This document shows, piece after piece, positions 50,772 through 63,881 of a DNA stretch of 64,000 nucleotides (the first letter of the stretch is position 1; each line of letters begins with the position of its first letter). Source of the DNA: Pseudisothecium myosuroides (lineage: Eukaryota; Streptophyta; Bryopsida; Hypnales; Lembophyllaceae); the NCBI GenBank assembly GCA_951799445.1, contig OX637287.1, positions 42,127,724-42,191,723 of the forward strand, in the 5' to 3' direction. A model generated the notes under the pieces. That model was not told the DNA's origin. It did not search any database and worked only from the letters and a program-made list of their open reading frames with translations. The position numbers and the translations under genes were made by a program.

Positions 50772-53700
50772 GTTAGAATATAGACTCATCTCTTCCAATA
50801 TATTGATTATGCATACAAAAATGAAGAATAGTTTTAATGTTTGTTTGTTATATCAATTGCCATGTCTGAACATTCATAAAGACTAGCTAATCTTAAGAAC
50901 TGGAAGGTTAAGAAGATTATTGTACATAATGCCAAGTTATAAACTCATTTCTTTGAATTTTTAACATCTAGATCTCTACTTAAAGGGATCACATTGAGTT
51001 GAAGGCTTATGAGTTTTATTCTATTCTTCTAGCCAAATGAAGACACTAAAAGAATGCTTGCTTGAATAGACTAAAGACCCACAATTGGTCTAATTTGTAC
51101 ATGACAGGGTAGACCAATTGTGGGTCTCAAAGTTTCATTTCTTTGAGCAAGCATTCTACTAGTGAAAGTTACATTGGCTGTCTTGAAATTTGGGCTTGAC
51201 ATTACCATTTTGGAATGAAATTTTTTTAAACCTTCCTTGAAGAAGTTCATTTGCAATGTACACTGTGCATTTTTCTTCTATATTTTCATAACCAAGGAAG
51301 TAGTTGAGCATTTGTCCTTTGATAAATTTTGATGGTAGAAGCCTTTGGGCCTTAGAATAGAAGAATTTGAAATATCGTAGATGTATGTTTGTGTAATCAA
51401 GGAAATTGAAATTTTGTGCATGTTATGCCTATTGCAGTTGGAAAAAGTGTGGACCTTACAAAGGAGTGACGCAATTTCCATTGAAGAAACTTGTAGGTTT
51501 TCCAATTCATTTGGTCAAAAGGTGTATGACATAAGAAGTTGAATTATTGGTCTTGATTGGAAAGAGAATAAACTTTGGGATAAGTACCCATATTGATCTA
51601 AATATCAATGACCTTTATATGAGCATGGATAGTGAGAGTATTTATGGTAAACCATTAGCAGAGGAAGTCATTGATCATGTGTCATCTTGTGAATCTACCA
51701 TCTTATATATTCATTGTATTATTTTCAATATGTGAATATGATCAATCAGTGTAAGACATGCTATTTCCTTGTGCACTAAAATTGGTTATTCATTTTGGAT
51801 TACAAGAATGACCTATAATAAGGGTAGTCAAATTATTAGTAAAATCAAGTAGAAATTGATCTTGCAATTCATGTAATTAGCATGAAGTAATATACTAACA
51901 AGAGGTATGGCAATTTTATGATACTATGCATGTTGCAACCTTCACATATTTCACAATCATGAAGCAAAGTTCATATAGTATACCATAGTTATGTACTGTA
52001 CAATGACTACATACTTGAAGTAATTAAATAAGCATCTTAGGATGATTTTTGTTATTACACCATGTAAACTTTTATTTGGTCTTGTTGGCAATTGAAAATG
52101 GATCACATTTCATCTAGCATGTAATGTTTGGGTATTTTGTATAAATAAATCATGAATCTAAACATGCCTATTGATTTATGGCATTGGTAATCTCATATAT
52201 TGTAAAACTCTCTACTTATAAGGGCAACTCCTTCCCCCTTGTCATCAATTAAAACTATTTTTTGTATTTTTTGTATTAAGTGAGACTTGCAAGTGGTCCT
52301 CTTTGATTTCCACTTAAAACAGGTTGCTAATATTTGGTTTGAGAATTATAAATTGAGTTGAAAAATTCAATTGTATAGTTATAGGATAGTTCATTTCAAT
52401 TTTTAAATGTAATTGGCCAACTTAATTTACAAAATATACCTAACTTAAACGCCACATAGAGTACTCATAGTAATCATTACTATGAGCCTATCCGCAAGAA
52501 GACAAGGTCAAAAATGAATGCGCAATACGTAGTGGCATCTTTTAGCTTTTCATTTTGGTCGAAATCTCAAAGACAAAGTAGTTGAAACTATGCCTCCTTG
52601 AACAATGGAAATTGAACTATTTTGAGGGGGGGGGAATTTGTATATCCTTTAAACATAAAAATTTCCCTCAAGGTGGGTTAATTTCAACAATTTAAAAATT
52701 TTGACCCCTTAAGGATGATTTCCATTGCCAACTGGTCAAACATCATGTCTAAGTTTAATGTAGCCTACTAGATTGTATTCAAATATCAATTCAAATTTTT
52801 ATTACTTTAAACTATGAATTGTATATATATATATCACTGTGAGAAATTTCAATTTGTTTCCTGAAAAATTGTAATTGTTATCATTTTTGTTGCAAAAATA
52901 AAAAATAAATAAGTAAAAATAGAAAAAACAATCCAAATTATTTGAAATTTTCTCAAGAGAATCAAGTAGCAATGGAGATTAGTATGAAAAAATTTGAATT
53001 AGTTATTTTATTTTTTACACCCAAAACAACCATATTAGAGACCTCAAAGTCAAATTTGTCTATCAAACCAAATTTATCCTTTTATCTAATTGATGTATAA
53101 AATTATGATTTTTTTTGCCAGTGGAAAAACTCATTTTCTATTTATGTTGTTTTTTCAAAGAATTTGATGGAAAAATCAAATTATTGTGATTTTTTAAAGT
53201 TAAGGGTGGAAATAAAATTATATCCATTATAATATTTATTAGAATAATCTATCATTTTTACCATAACTAAAGGTTTGAATAATAAACTTAAAAAAATTTA
53301 ATTAAAAATCCATTTTAAAAAGAGAAATAATGAATGAAAAACATAGTATATTGTATTATTTAAATTCTAACACATAGAGCTTGCAATTGCAATAATTCTT
53401 TCAATTTTTGGAATTTTTCAAAATTTCAAGATGAAGTAGAAAGAGATCTTGTCAAGCTTCATTTTCAAAGTTTAAATTAAATACCAAAAATGATAAATTT
53501 GAAAGTTACAAGCCAGATTAACTACGACGCATATACTTTTTGGATGTGTGGACCTTTAAAGGTTAAAAAGATCCCAAATTTTCAATACAACATGTGGATA
53601 CACGACTTAAGAAGAGCAACGTATTCATCCTCTTATATTCCATTATATATCACTAGAATTAGAATGCCCAACCTCAAAGAGCACTAGAACCCATTGCCAA

Positions 53701-54407
53701 GCTCAAACGTTGATAAATTTCTTTTAACTTAGTCAACGGGTTTATCTTCACCAATCTAGAGGCAGGCCAAAGCTAGCTAGCAACAATTCATCATGTTCAC
53801 ATCCAGGTAAGCTAGAAGATTAGTAGCTGTTCTAATTCATTACTCATTTTATCATATATTTGTTTGCTAATTAATCCTAAGCACCAGAAAGTTGGGAAGT
53901 CTCAAAGTATTGAATTGTATTTGAAAATTGAAGTACCATACAAATTCCACTATAAATTAGAAACTATTTGCAAGATCTTCAAGATCTAATATGCCCTTGA
54001 CAAAATTTGTGGTATCTGACCTTGAAATGTACATGGATTGGAAGCATATAAGGTTTGACTACTTCAAATTTGAGGTTAACTATAACGAGCAGCTCTTTCC
54101 CGCTTTCAGACCTAGAGTTTTTGAAATTCTCTCTTCTTATCGATATTTCAAATCAAATGTAGATATACAAAGCAAAATTCTAAGCAAACGTAGCACAATT
54201 TCCTATGGCAAAAATGACATACAATTTGCATCCTTGTCCAGATCTTGCCATGCAATTGACCTTCATGAAAGCCACAAACCGAGCATATATCTTGGTTAGT
54301 GAGCGCAGATACTTTTCTATGTACTTATTCTTGCACAACATTAAATCACTAATCATCTAGAGTTCAACAATGCAATCTTGATGTCATCACCAAACTCCTC
54401 CATCAAG
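50772..54407. other. Downstream of the P450; repeat-rich DNA, no gene recognised
   Basis: I looked for a terminal P450 exon (a short segment ending in a GPFPxPxxGLP-like motif) and found none. A TATATATA run lies near 52818. The ORFs are short and without motifs. Confidence 0.4.
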
Positions 54408-54536
54408 ATTTAACCCCTAAATGATGTTGAAAACATTTCCTCTCCTACATTGGAAATTGGATTTGGGTATACAATGAGGTATTTGACAATGCCAGGACGG
54501 TTGGATATAAAGCTAATGCACGGAATAACAATCTTA

Positions 54537-54805
54537 TACTATAAGAAACCCCAATTTTAGGTGACGAGCCCTAATTTTTTATGATGGATTTTAGGTGATG
54601 TCAATGTTGACAACCCAAAATTTTTATGCCAACAAAAATGTACAACGTAACATCAATATTGACATAAAAACATTGAATTGTCAATATTGATGTTACGTTG
54701 TACATTTTTGTTGACATAAAAATTTGGGTTGTCAACATTGACATCACCTAAAATCCGTAATAAAAAATTAGGGCTTGTCACCTAAAATGGGGGTTTCTTA
54801 TAGTG
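54537..54805. mobile_element. Foldback MITE with CACTA-like ends, 269 bp
   Basis: The entire element is an inverted repeat. Its left end TACTATAAGAAACCCC is the reverse complement of the right end except for the first base; the right end would give CACTATAAGAAACCCCC. TTA at 54534-54536 and 54806-54808 is a 3-bp target duplication. Arms meet near 54671 around CAATATTGACATAAAAAC. Confidence 0.8.
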
Positions 54806-55261
54806 TTAATTAATACTTTGGCTAATTGAGATATCATTTGGAGTAAATAACACTTTGAAACACGAGATATGGCTTTCATTGCAAAGTAAGTAATTAGAAA
54901 ATTAAATTTTGAGCATTTTTGGACCATTTTTTTATTACTAAATTTTACTTAATTTGACTACAAAAACATTGCAATTGTGTTTGGTTTTTAGGTACTTGGA
55001 GGCATTAGAGCACATTACCTTGGTAGGTTGAATGTAATCTTTATAATTGCAATACCAATGTGTTTGTGATATTTTGAGCACAATTGTGATAATCTTGTTT
55101 TAGGAGGAATGGACTTTGCAACACTACTGTAACAATTATGGCTATTCTTTAAGGTTGAACTTTGTTGATGGAAGGATCCAATTCTTTCCATTGTTGGTAT
55201 TGTCATTAGATTTTGTCAAGTCATATTGTATACACTTAGAATTGAGACATTTAAATCTTAA

Positions 55262-56173
55262 GGGTGTAGGCCTTTTTCCTACCAAAAAACACTCAAAACT
55301 TCCATTTCTATAGCAAAGAGTAAAAAAAAATTGAAAATTGTTTTTTTTTGCACATATAACCAAATGATCTTACACTTGAATAGTATAAAAATGTGTGGAA
55401 ATTTTTTCATAAATTTGACCACATTGATTGCAAGATATCTACGTTTAAAGTGAAAAAAACAAATTATTCAATACATTGCGGGATTAGATTATTGACTTTG
55501 AACCTTAATTTGTAACTTTAATTTTTTGCACTACAGAGTTTTGAGCTTTAAATCTTTATAGCAGAGAATTGAGTTGAGAGTCTAGGGGGGAAAAAAATTC
55601 AAAAAAACTTAATCTTTATTCTTTAGAAAATTGTTAAGTAGAAGTAGGTACAAGCTAGAGGAAAAATCTAAATAATTAATATCTTTAAGATGGAATTAAA
55701 ATGTACTAATCCCAATGGTGAGATTGTTCTAGTAAAAAAACTAAACCATGTGGCCCTTTTTTTCTTGAAAAATTGTAAAAATTGCATTCAAAAATGAATC
55801 CTACAAGTTATTTTTTCAAGAAGATGCTCTAATTGCCCGAACAACAAGATTGTCCATAACTTTCTCATAAGTCATAGCAAATCCAAATGAAATGAATCAA
55901 AGCTTTCCATGTAGACAAAAAGAAAATCTATAAGAAAAAAAGAAAAAGAGAAAAATTCAAATTTTTGAATTTTTTTTAGTTGCCCCCTCTCCCTTGTTTT
56001 GAGCTTATTTGGGCATAACTTTTGTTCTTGGGCATCAATTGAAAGAAAATTATATTCCCACAAAAATAATCAATTTTTTTATCTTTCAAAAAAAATTCAA
56101 AAAATCAGGACAAAAATTGTGACCATAGGTACCTGCCTATTTGTCCACCCAAGGGACAATGGTCCTTTAGGGA
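55262..56173 (-). mobile_element. TTAA-family element, copy H (912 bp, inverted)
   Basis: TTAA lies at 55258-55261 and 56174-56177. The right end GGTCCTTTAGGGA matches the reverse complement of the CCCCTAAAGGACC end. The interior matches copy A in reverse (for example GGCATCAATTGAAAG near 56030). The left end has diverged (GGGTGTAGGCC). Confidence 0.6.
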
Positions 56174-56403
56174 TTAAAATGAATATCCTTGGGAGCATTT
56201 TGAAATTTGCTTTGTGTGAAGGGATTTTTTGTACAAATTTTTTGGTTTGTTTGCATTTGCTCTTAATAGGATTATTTGCAATGGCACCAGTAACCATTTG
56301 AAAAAAATGATCATGGTACTAAATTCTTATTTCATTTCAAATTGAAATTCAACTAATTAGAGTGCCTGTGATGTTCCACGGTTCCACTTCCACCACCTGT
56401 TGA

Positions 56404-58900
56404 CCTTCCAACTTTGAAGAAGAGTTGGTAGAGGTTTGGTGGATGCAACTCTTTAACAAGTGCCATGAACTTGATGGAAGGCTTGTCTATCGGAGATGAA
56501 GATTGTCACACATCTAAACAGAGCAATGTGGCTGTTTAGCTCATTTGCGGTAGTGGATTACCCACCCTGGTGCTTGGCAATTTAGAAGTTAATGAGATTG
56601 TGGATCTTGATGAAAAGGCAAAAAATGGCAAGAAAAAATAAAAAAAGCTATGAAGTGTCCAAAAAGTGCCATTTAAGATGCATGGGCAATTGAACATCTT
56701 TAGAGCAAGATGATTTATGGACATCGGGACACTACTATTCATCGTATGAAGCGAGTGGTGTATTCATTTGTCAAGGGACGGTTTGTCACCATGGGTCTAA
56801 AACTCGACACTTTGATCATGCATGCTAGTAAGAGGGTTGCAAAAAAGGATCTCCATCATATTCAAGTGAAGTTAAGAAACATGAGAGCTACATTGTTGTG
56901 GGTGCTAGCTAGGCATCTTATAGCTCTTGCAATTTATAATTCACAATCTCTTAGTTGTCGCACCATAGTTGAGAAGATTCAAAAGGAGTTTAAGGGTGAG
57001 AAGGCATGTAAAATTGTCCAATTGGGAATTGTTTTCTACCTCCTAGGCCCATGGTTGAATATGAGGCCCTTAAAGATTGGTTTGTATTTTTGAAAATGTC
57101 AAATCCAAGCAAAAAGAATTGGAGTGACGACTTTGGTTGGCTCATTGCTAACTACTTGTATATACAAGTAGCCATGAAAGACAAGGAATTGTTGGCAACA
57201 ACAAATTATCTTGCTTTCACATGTGACAAAGTTACTACAGTTGACAATCAAAATTGGATATCTATCCATGAATATGTGGTAGTGGATTTTTATTGAGTCT
57301 CAATCTTGGTCAATTTGGAGAGGGTAATGGAAGGTGGATCAATTGCAAAGTTGTAATCAAAGTTGCATTGTTGATGCCATTGGTAATCATACAAATGTAA
57401 ACAAGGTTGGTCTACTTTGAAAATTTCTCTCCTTTGGTGCCTGTAGATGGAGCTATTGTATTTAAGGTATTATATTATATACAATGCCTTTTTATGGTTT
57501 TATTCATTTGATTTGATGTGTGAATGTGATTTGGTTTTTTATTTATGGTTTTCATTCTATTCATTTCATTTCATTTGTTATTGGGATTTTGGTTGCATAG
57601 GACTCTCGAGCTAGAGTTACAAAGCTTCAAAATGACACAATTAGTCCTCGCATGGAGGGAGTTCATTGTGTTAATCATCGCACACAATTAGCCATCAAAG
57701 AGCTAGGTGAACTTCCAGTCATTGCCAAGATTGAATTTTTGATCAGCCAATTGAATGGATACTTTGGATCCAGTCCCATGCCAAACGGCACCTCAAATTT
57801 ACTAAGTTGTTATTGTTTTGCATATAAAAGGCTTAAAGCTTTTGAAACAAGTAAAAACACATCGGTTGAGTATGCCTTCCCTTCTTGTTTGTGTGATTTT
57901 TGAGTATCACACTCTAGTTGCAAAACTAGTTGGGGATAGCAAGGATGTGGAGGCAAGTCAAAAGTAATGTGCATCGGCTTCTGCACTTTAGCTTTATTGT
58001 TGGATGTCTTTGTACTTGTGGCCTTGTCATGCTTCTTACCAAATTATAAACTCCCTCATGAAGTTTGGACAACAAAGGGACATTTTCATTTGCGATTACT
58101 TGGGTGCTATGAAAGTATGCCAAAGTCAGTTGTATTCTCTATATAGTGATCCCAAGACAAGCTTCTCTTTTGACGCATTCATAATATTCAAGCAATTGTT
58201 AGATACCAAACATGGAAGCATGTCACTTGCTTGGGTGCCTCATTGTTTGGATTTGAATGAATCTAAACTTTCAGACCAACTATTATATGTATGTGGAGAA
58301 AAGATTTATCCGGCTATTGAATTCATGTAGAAGAGATACATCAACGACTCATAAATTTTTCAACATCTTGGTGAAAGATATCAAGGAATTGTGCACTAGT
58401 GAATTCATCTCTTAATAATTTTTAGCTCATGGATGTCATTCTTTAGATTCTTCATTTTTCTTTGATTTTGAAGTTGTTTAATTTGCTTTGAAGTTGTTGA
58501 TGCTCTTAATGTAGAACATGTGATATGATATTTATTCATGTAAAATGATGTCGTGGGCCTTGCAATTGAGTCCTTGGTTAAGGACCAACCAAAATGTCAA
58601 GAGTTATTTGAAGTGAATTTTCCGTTATCAAAGCTCACTATTATCAAAAACGACATGTAGATTCTATAGTCTCAAAGCCTATCCTCTTAGAATACAAACT
58701 CAACCATGAATGTTGTGCCTTTAAGGGTGCAATGAAGGCTAATGCAACTAATGCAATGCAAAAGCCCATCTTTTTGAATTCATTGACACGGTTGTGGAGG
58801 ACATTGTCTACTTCTAACGTGTTTAAGAAGCATTTTGGTGAATGGTTCAAGGTGGTTGAATTAAATAGCCGCACTTCAAGTCTTTAGAGTTGTAGAAAAC
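56404..58900 (+). pseudogene. Decayed hAT-like (DUF4371/ZNF862-type) transposase
   Basis: Successive broken frames give pieces of one protein. Around 56710-57290: LLWVLARHLIALAIYNSQSL, EYEALKDWFVFLKMSNPSKK, then CDKVTTVDNQNWISIHEYVV. Around 57650-57790: GVHCVNHRTQLAIKELGELP. Around 58000-58330 and 58640-58870 are weaker remnants. The HCVNHRTQLA block is the conserved Cys/His part of hAT-type transposases of the DUF4371 group. At least four frameshifts or stops separate the pieces, so it is dead. No terminal repeats were assigned. Confidence 0.65.
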
Positions 58901-59838
58901 AAACGAACCTTTTCTACAGTGAATTTTTAAAAAAAAAAACTTTGAAATTGATTGAAAGAGCATTTGACTCCCTGGGGGTGATTTAGAAAATTTAGCATGT
59001 TACTTGTGGCCAAAGATATGGTACATTTTATTCATTACTCCTAAATTTTTGAAAAATATTTGAGATAATATATTATAGTAAAAATAGATGAATCACAATT
59101 ATAATAAATATATGGACATAAATAATTTGGCCAATTTGATTTTTTAGATCTAATGTGCCATGAAGTAAAAGTATCATAGGCTAGGGCTATGAGTAGGGTC
59201 TATATTCCCGCTAGCGCAAATGCACACTATGGTGGCTCATTTTTGGCCCTCCCAAAGTACTTTTTTGGCTCATTTTTGGCAAAAAGAGATTTCAATTGCC
59301 TTTCACTGTGCTTAAAATACAAAAATTTAAAATTTAAAAGGTTAACCACCCTAGTTTATGCCATTCTAAGATACTTAAGTAAAGGACAAAATTGAAAAAA
59401 ATGATTTAACTTAAAGAATCAATCAACTAAAATTGGAGTCATTCAAGAGCACATAAAGGTCCTTTTCTCCAAATGTAGATGACATCTATTAATAATTAAA
59501 TCCAAAATATAATCAACTCAATCTTCTAATAATGTTGCCAAAAGATTGTGTCCATATCATGAGTCTAGATATCAATTCAAGAATCCTTTTTAGGAAAAAA
59601 AAGCATTGTGACAATTTTAGGTGCTATGTTCAAAGTCCTTTTTACTTAACACATTAGAGATATCTATTTTATTTTTAGGGGCAGTGGATTATTAACAAAT
59701 CTACTCTCTAAAATATGAGTCCTTTCTCTCTTAAACGCTTCATTTTTCAATTCCTTAGATTCATTTGCTAAAAGAACCCTTCATTTTTGCCCTTGTGACA
59801 TACAATTGTAGTCCACCATACTGTACATTTGCCTGCCA
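58901..59838. other. Intergenic, no gene recognised
   Basis: AT-rich. A 42-bp segment starting at 59159 (CATGAAGTAAAAGTATC) is repeated at 60179. Confidence 0.4.
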
Positions 59839-60162
59839 ACATCTCAAACTTAAGGAAGGACAATTTTTTAACAGATATCGTACTGATTCAGTGCCTTCAT
59901 ACGTGCGTACCATAATCATACATATTATGTGTATTTAGGCACACTTAATCAGTGTCGTTAAAAAAAATTTAAAAGCGTACAATTTATGTACTTTAATTAT
60001 ACAAATGTGATATCCAAAATGCACCTAAATTATACTAATAATAGTACAAGAATCATACGTTATTGATATTCATTGTTGTTGCACTAATTTAGTGCGTCCA
60101 AATACACGTAATATGTACGATTATGGTATGCAAGTATGAAGCCACTAAGTTTGAGATGAAGT
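59839..60162. mobile_element. Palindromic foldback element, about 324 bp
   Basis: The left arm CTTCATACGTGCGTACCATA and the right arm, reverse-complemented, CTTCATACTTGCATACCATA pair over about 55 bp. Outer ends share ATCTCAAACTTA, and weaker pairing runs to the centre. No ORF. The target duplication is uncertain. Confidence 0.65.
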
Positions 60163-60222
60163 ACTATAATAATGTACTATGAAGTAAAAGTATCCTAAGC
60201 TAGGGCTATGAATAGGGTCATG

Positions 60223-61484
60223 TTTTAGGATCATGTCTTTGATTTCATATTTGTATGATTTAATTGTATATCAGTGTCATGTAAAGGTTGTGTTATAAAT
60301 GAAGGTTGTGTTACATATTGCATTCCAGTTGATTTGTTGTTCTATCTTGGTATTTTGTGTTGTTTGGATGCATGAGTCACATTCATTGTAGACATTAAAT
60401 ATGTTTTGAATTCCTATGCAATTGCATTTACATATGATAACCTCTTTTTGTCCACAACCTTCATTTGTAACTCAATTTGTTAGGTGTTTAGCAATGTTCT
60501 ATAGTACCACTGATATCACGTATTTTATGGTATTTTGTTACTTATACGATATAATTTTGTTATATATAGAGTGTTTCCAATTCAAGATCCTTTAGCTATA
60601 ATGAAGTAATAGTATGGAAATTGGCTTATCTTTCAAATTCAAAGTAAGTGTATGATACTTAAAATTATGACAAATTAGAAAATTAGAAAATGATATGGTC
60701 TATTTAATTGGTCCCCTTCTATCAAAATACCCCCATAAATATTATACCCCTCGGTCACACGTGATATTCAAAGCCCCTTAAGAGTCATCCCCTTGTGCTT
60801 GACTCCAATTGTGGGCATGTTGAGTCATAATCACTTCACTCTTGGGACCTTTCCATTTGATAAGGTGTATAATGAGCGAAAAGTGGCCAAAAGTGGTTGA
60901 AAGAGTAGAATGTTCTTTTTTGCAATATTAAAGCTTGTTAGAAAACTCTATAATACTATTGCAATATAGAGACTATATAACAAAGCAACATTTGTGGGGT
61001 TTTTTTCAATTGGTGGATTTTTGCTTCAAATGTTTGCTATTTGAAGAGTCTTTTAAGTTCACTTCTAGGTAGTATTTTAGTCAATTGAAATGCATTCTCT
61101 TTGATGTAAGGCAATTTTTACAATGGACTCTTTTTAATTTTAAAAAGACGCGGCCCCCTATGATCAAGGTAGTCACCAAAAATGCTCTAATTATTGGACC
61201 AATAGGTGCATTTTTTGTCTCTATACTGAACAATGAAGTCATCCATAAGATACTTTTAGTCTTTAGTGTCTTTCCAAGGTTAATGCTAGGCAATGGTGAC
61301 ATTGAATACTTTTGAAATGTGAGGTTGTTTCCACATGTTCATTTTGAAACGCATGAAAATGGTCACCTTCACTATATTTTTCTTAGATGATATAGCTACA
61401 TTTATTCATCCATTTGAGAAGGCTTATAGCTAAAACTCATTACAAAAACAACAATGTTTATGAAAAGTTAACTTTGTTTCAAGT
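60223..61484. other. Intergenic, no gene recognised
   Basis: AT-rich, with no conserved frame on either strand. Confidence 0.4.
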
Positions 61485-61821
61485 CATTAGAGAAAAAATG
61501 AGCCCTCCGGAGGGCTGCTCCGGAGTGACATGCCAAGCTATTAAAAAGCTTGGCCTGTCACTCCAGTACTGTCCTGCGGTGAGCAGTCAGCTTGGCTGAC
61601 TGCTCGCCGAAATCGCGATTTTTTATTTTTATTTTTATTTTTATTTTTGATAATTTTTTTAAGATTTAAAATAAATAAATAAATAAATTTACTAGTAATT
61701 TTCGGTTCCTGCGCCAGTTCTGCTGCAGTTTCTGCCAGGCGGAAATAGGGGAAAAACTATTTTTTTGGCAAAAAAAAAGTAAATTTCAGGGTCCTCCGGA
61801 GGGCTGATTTTTTCTCTAATG
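61485..61821. mobile_element. Hairpin-rich terminal-inverted-repeat element, 337 bp
   Basis: Ends CATTAGAGAAAAAATGAG and, reverse-complemented, CATTAGAGAAAAAATCAG are inverted repeats, followed on both sides by GCCCTCCGGAGG. Inside lie an 18/18-bp hairpin (61522-61564), an 11-bp hairpin (61581-61605), the palindrome AAATCGCGATTT (61610-61621) and a (TTTTTA)n run (61619-61649). It is CG-rich in AT-rich surroundings. No ORF spans it. The superfamily is unclear. Confidence 0.75.
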
Positions 61822-62645
61822 TAGTAATTGTAGCCAATAATACCACAAAAAAATGTTATTAGAACAACCTACTTCACACTTCCTAAACAACTGAAAAATG
61901 GTTGCATGGATGCTCACCCATCCCCCCAATGGATATTGAATGTATTGAAAAATACACTTCATTCAATTAATAATAATTTTGTTAAGGAAGCTTTAAGAAA
62001 AGATAGTTTATTGTGTATATAAAATTAAGAAACAATGCTCTATATGAATCAACAATTCCTCACCTGATTATCAAGGTCCGCATTTCATGCCAAATAATTA
62101 ATTAAAGTTGAAAAAAATTGGTTTGAAAGTTATTTTTAGAATTAATTATTTTTTGTTTTTTATTTTTTAATTCCCAAAACTTGACACCTTAATTATAGGA
62201 ATGTTAAGAGGGTGGTGAATTTATTATTCTAAGATTTGCATGTGGCCCATTTTAAAATTTGCATGAGGTCCATTTTTTGATAGTTCAACATTTTTAGCAT
62301 TAATTCATTTGTTTTTTGGCACTCTATCAAAGTCGTTTCTAAAACAATTCAAATTTTTTATTAATTTTTTGCCCATCCTAGTAGCCGGGTACAATATACA
62401 TATTTTGGAAGAGTTATTTTTATTTAAAAAATTTTAAATTTGACCTTACAATGTTAGTGCACGCACTTAGAGGTTAACTTCTAAAGGACGGAAGGTGTTT
62501 ACTTGTAGAAATAGGATCTAAGTTGCCATGTGTAGATCAAGAAAATGACCCATGAGAAGACCCATATGGCAACTTAGACTACTTGTAGGTTTTATTATGG
62601 ATTGTTTTCCTAGTCATGCACTATTGAATTTCCACTAGTGTTTTG
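61822..62645. other. Intergenic, no gene recognised
   Basis: AT-rich, with no ORF of note. A TTAACTTCTAAAGGACGG sequence near 62475 resembles one end of the TTAA family without a partner. Confidence 0.4.
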
Positions 62646-62649
62646 TTAA

Positions 62650-63881
62650 TCCCTAAAGTTCAAGAATCCTCTTGAGGGACTTTTGGAGGTTTAAGCATAT
62701 CTATGATCTCAATTTTTGAAACTTTTTTTCAAGATAGGAAAACTAATTAGCTTTCTGAGAATATCATTTTTATTTCAATGTGTCATGTGAAGTGACATCA
62801 GGGCCATTCTACATCGAATTGCAATGTAAGATGAATTCCCTTAGGAGTTCACCGTAGATTTGGATGTATTTCATTCAAACGTTGGAATAATATTCATCCA
62901 TCTTAAGGTTTGAGTATTTAGCTGGAGAGAGCTCCTTGGCTTGACATTGTAGTCAAGTCAGGTTCTGTGAGTGTTTTGGAGAGGATTGTGAGTTCTTGGC
63001 TTGCTTGTAGATGATAGTTTATCAATCAATAAAGTCTTCACTTCTTCTCTCACACTTGCACTCTTGGAATTCTCCTTTGTATAGTGAGAGCCGCTTGACT
63101 TTGTATGTGTAGATTGCTAAGTTTCTCACTTGACAACAATGTGAGATAAGTGGCAGTATGCCACTCTGGATTTGTGTTTGTTATACATTCCTGCTTAGTT
63201 TTTGATTTCATATTTGATGTTGGTTGTGGCACTTGATATGTTGTATGCTACAATCTTTATTTACATGACAAATCGGTGTCCAAGAGCAAAGGTATGCCGC
63301 AATATGCACAAAATAGATGAGGTTGGCTAGCAAGAAAAAACTTGATATAATTTTTTTAAATTATTCCTTATAGATAATATTTTTTCTATGTGGAAATGTT
63401 TTATTTATTCCATTTGGATAAGTGATTTGAAAGTTATGGAGATTGTTGTTTTATGGGCAATCTTAGAAAATTCTTGAAAAAATAATGTATTGGATCTGTT
63501 TATAAACTCAATTTGAACACTTTAAAAAAAAATTGCACATGATTTAGTTTTGCTTTCTAGAACAATCTCATCATTAGAATTAATGTGGTTCAATTCCATC
63601 TTAGAACTAGCAACAATTTTTCCTTCTATCTCGTACCTACTTCGACTTAAGAATTTTTTTAAAGAATGAAAATCATGGGGTGGGGCTCAAACCCTCAACT
63701 CGATTTTTTAGTATAGAAAATTTAAATTCACAATTTAAAGTACAAAATTTTTAAGTAACTAAGAGGATTCAAAGCCTTAAAATCTCATCAAACTTGGAGC
63801 AAAAAAAACTTGTTTTCTTCACTTTAAATGCTTACATCTTGTGATCAATACAGTCAAAGTTTCTAAAATTTCTTCTAGATT
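62650..63881 (+). mobile_element. TTAA-family element, copy K, broken by a solo LTR and a CACTA element
   Basis: Left end TTAA-TCCCTAAAGTTC at 62646. Interior blocks match copy A up to 62780 and again from 63271 (AATCGGTGTCC) to about 63880. The remaining right end is cut by the CACTA element that begins at 63882. Confidence 0.65.
62781..63270 (+). mobile_element. Solo LTR of an LTR retrotransposon, 490 bp
   Basis: It starts TGTCATGT and ends ACATGACA, an 8-bp perfect inverted terminus of the TG...CA type. AATAAAG at about 63025-63033 is a plausible polyadenylation signal, as in copia-type LTRs. The flanks are AATG and AATCG, a nearly intact target duplication. It interrupts copy K at CAATCGGTG. 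Confidence 0.75.
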
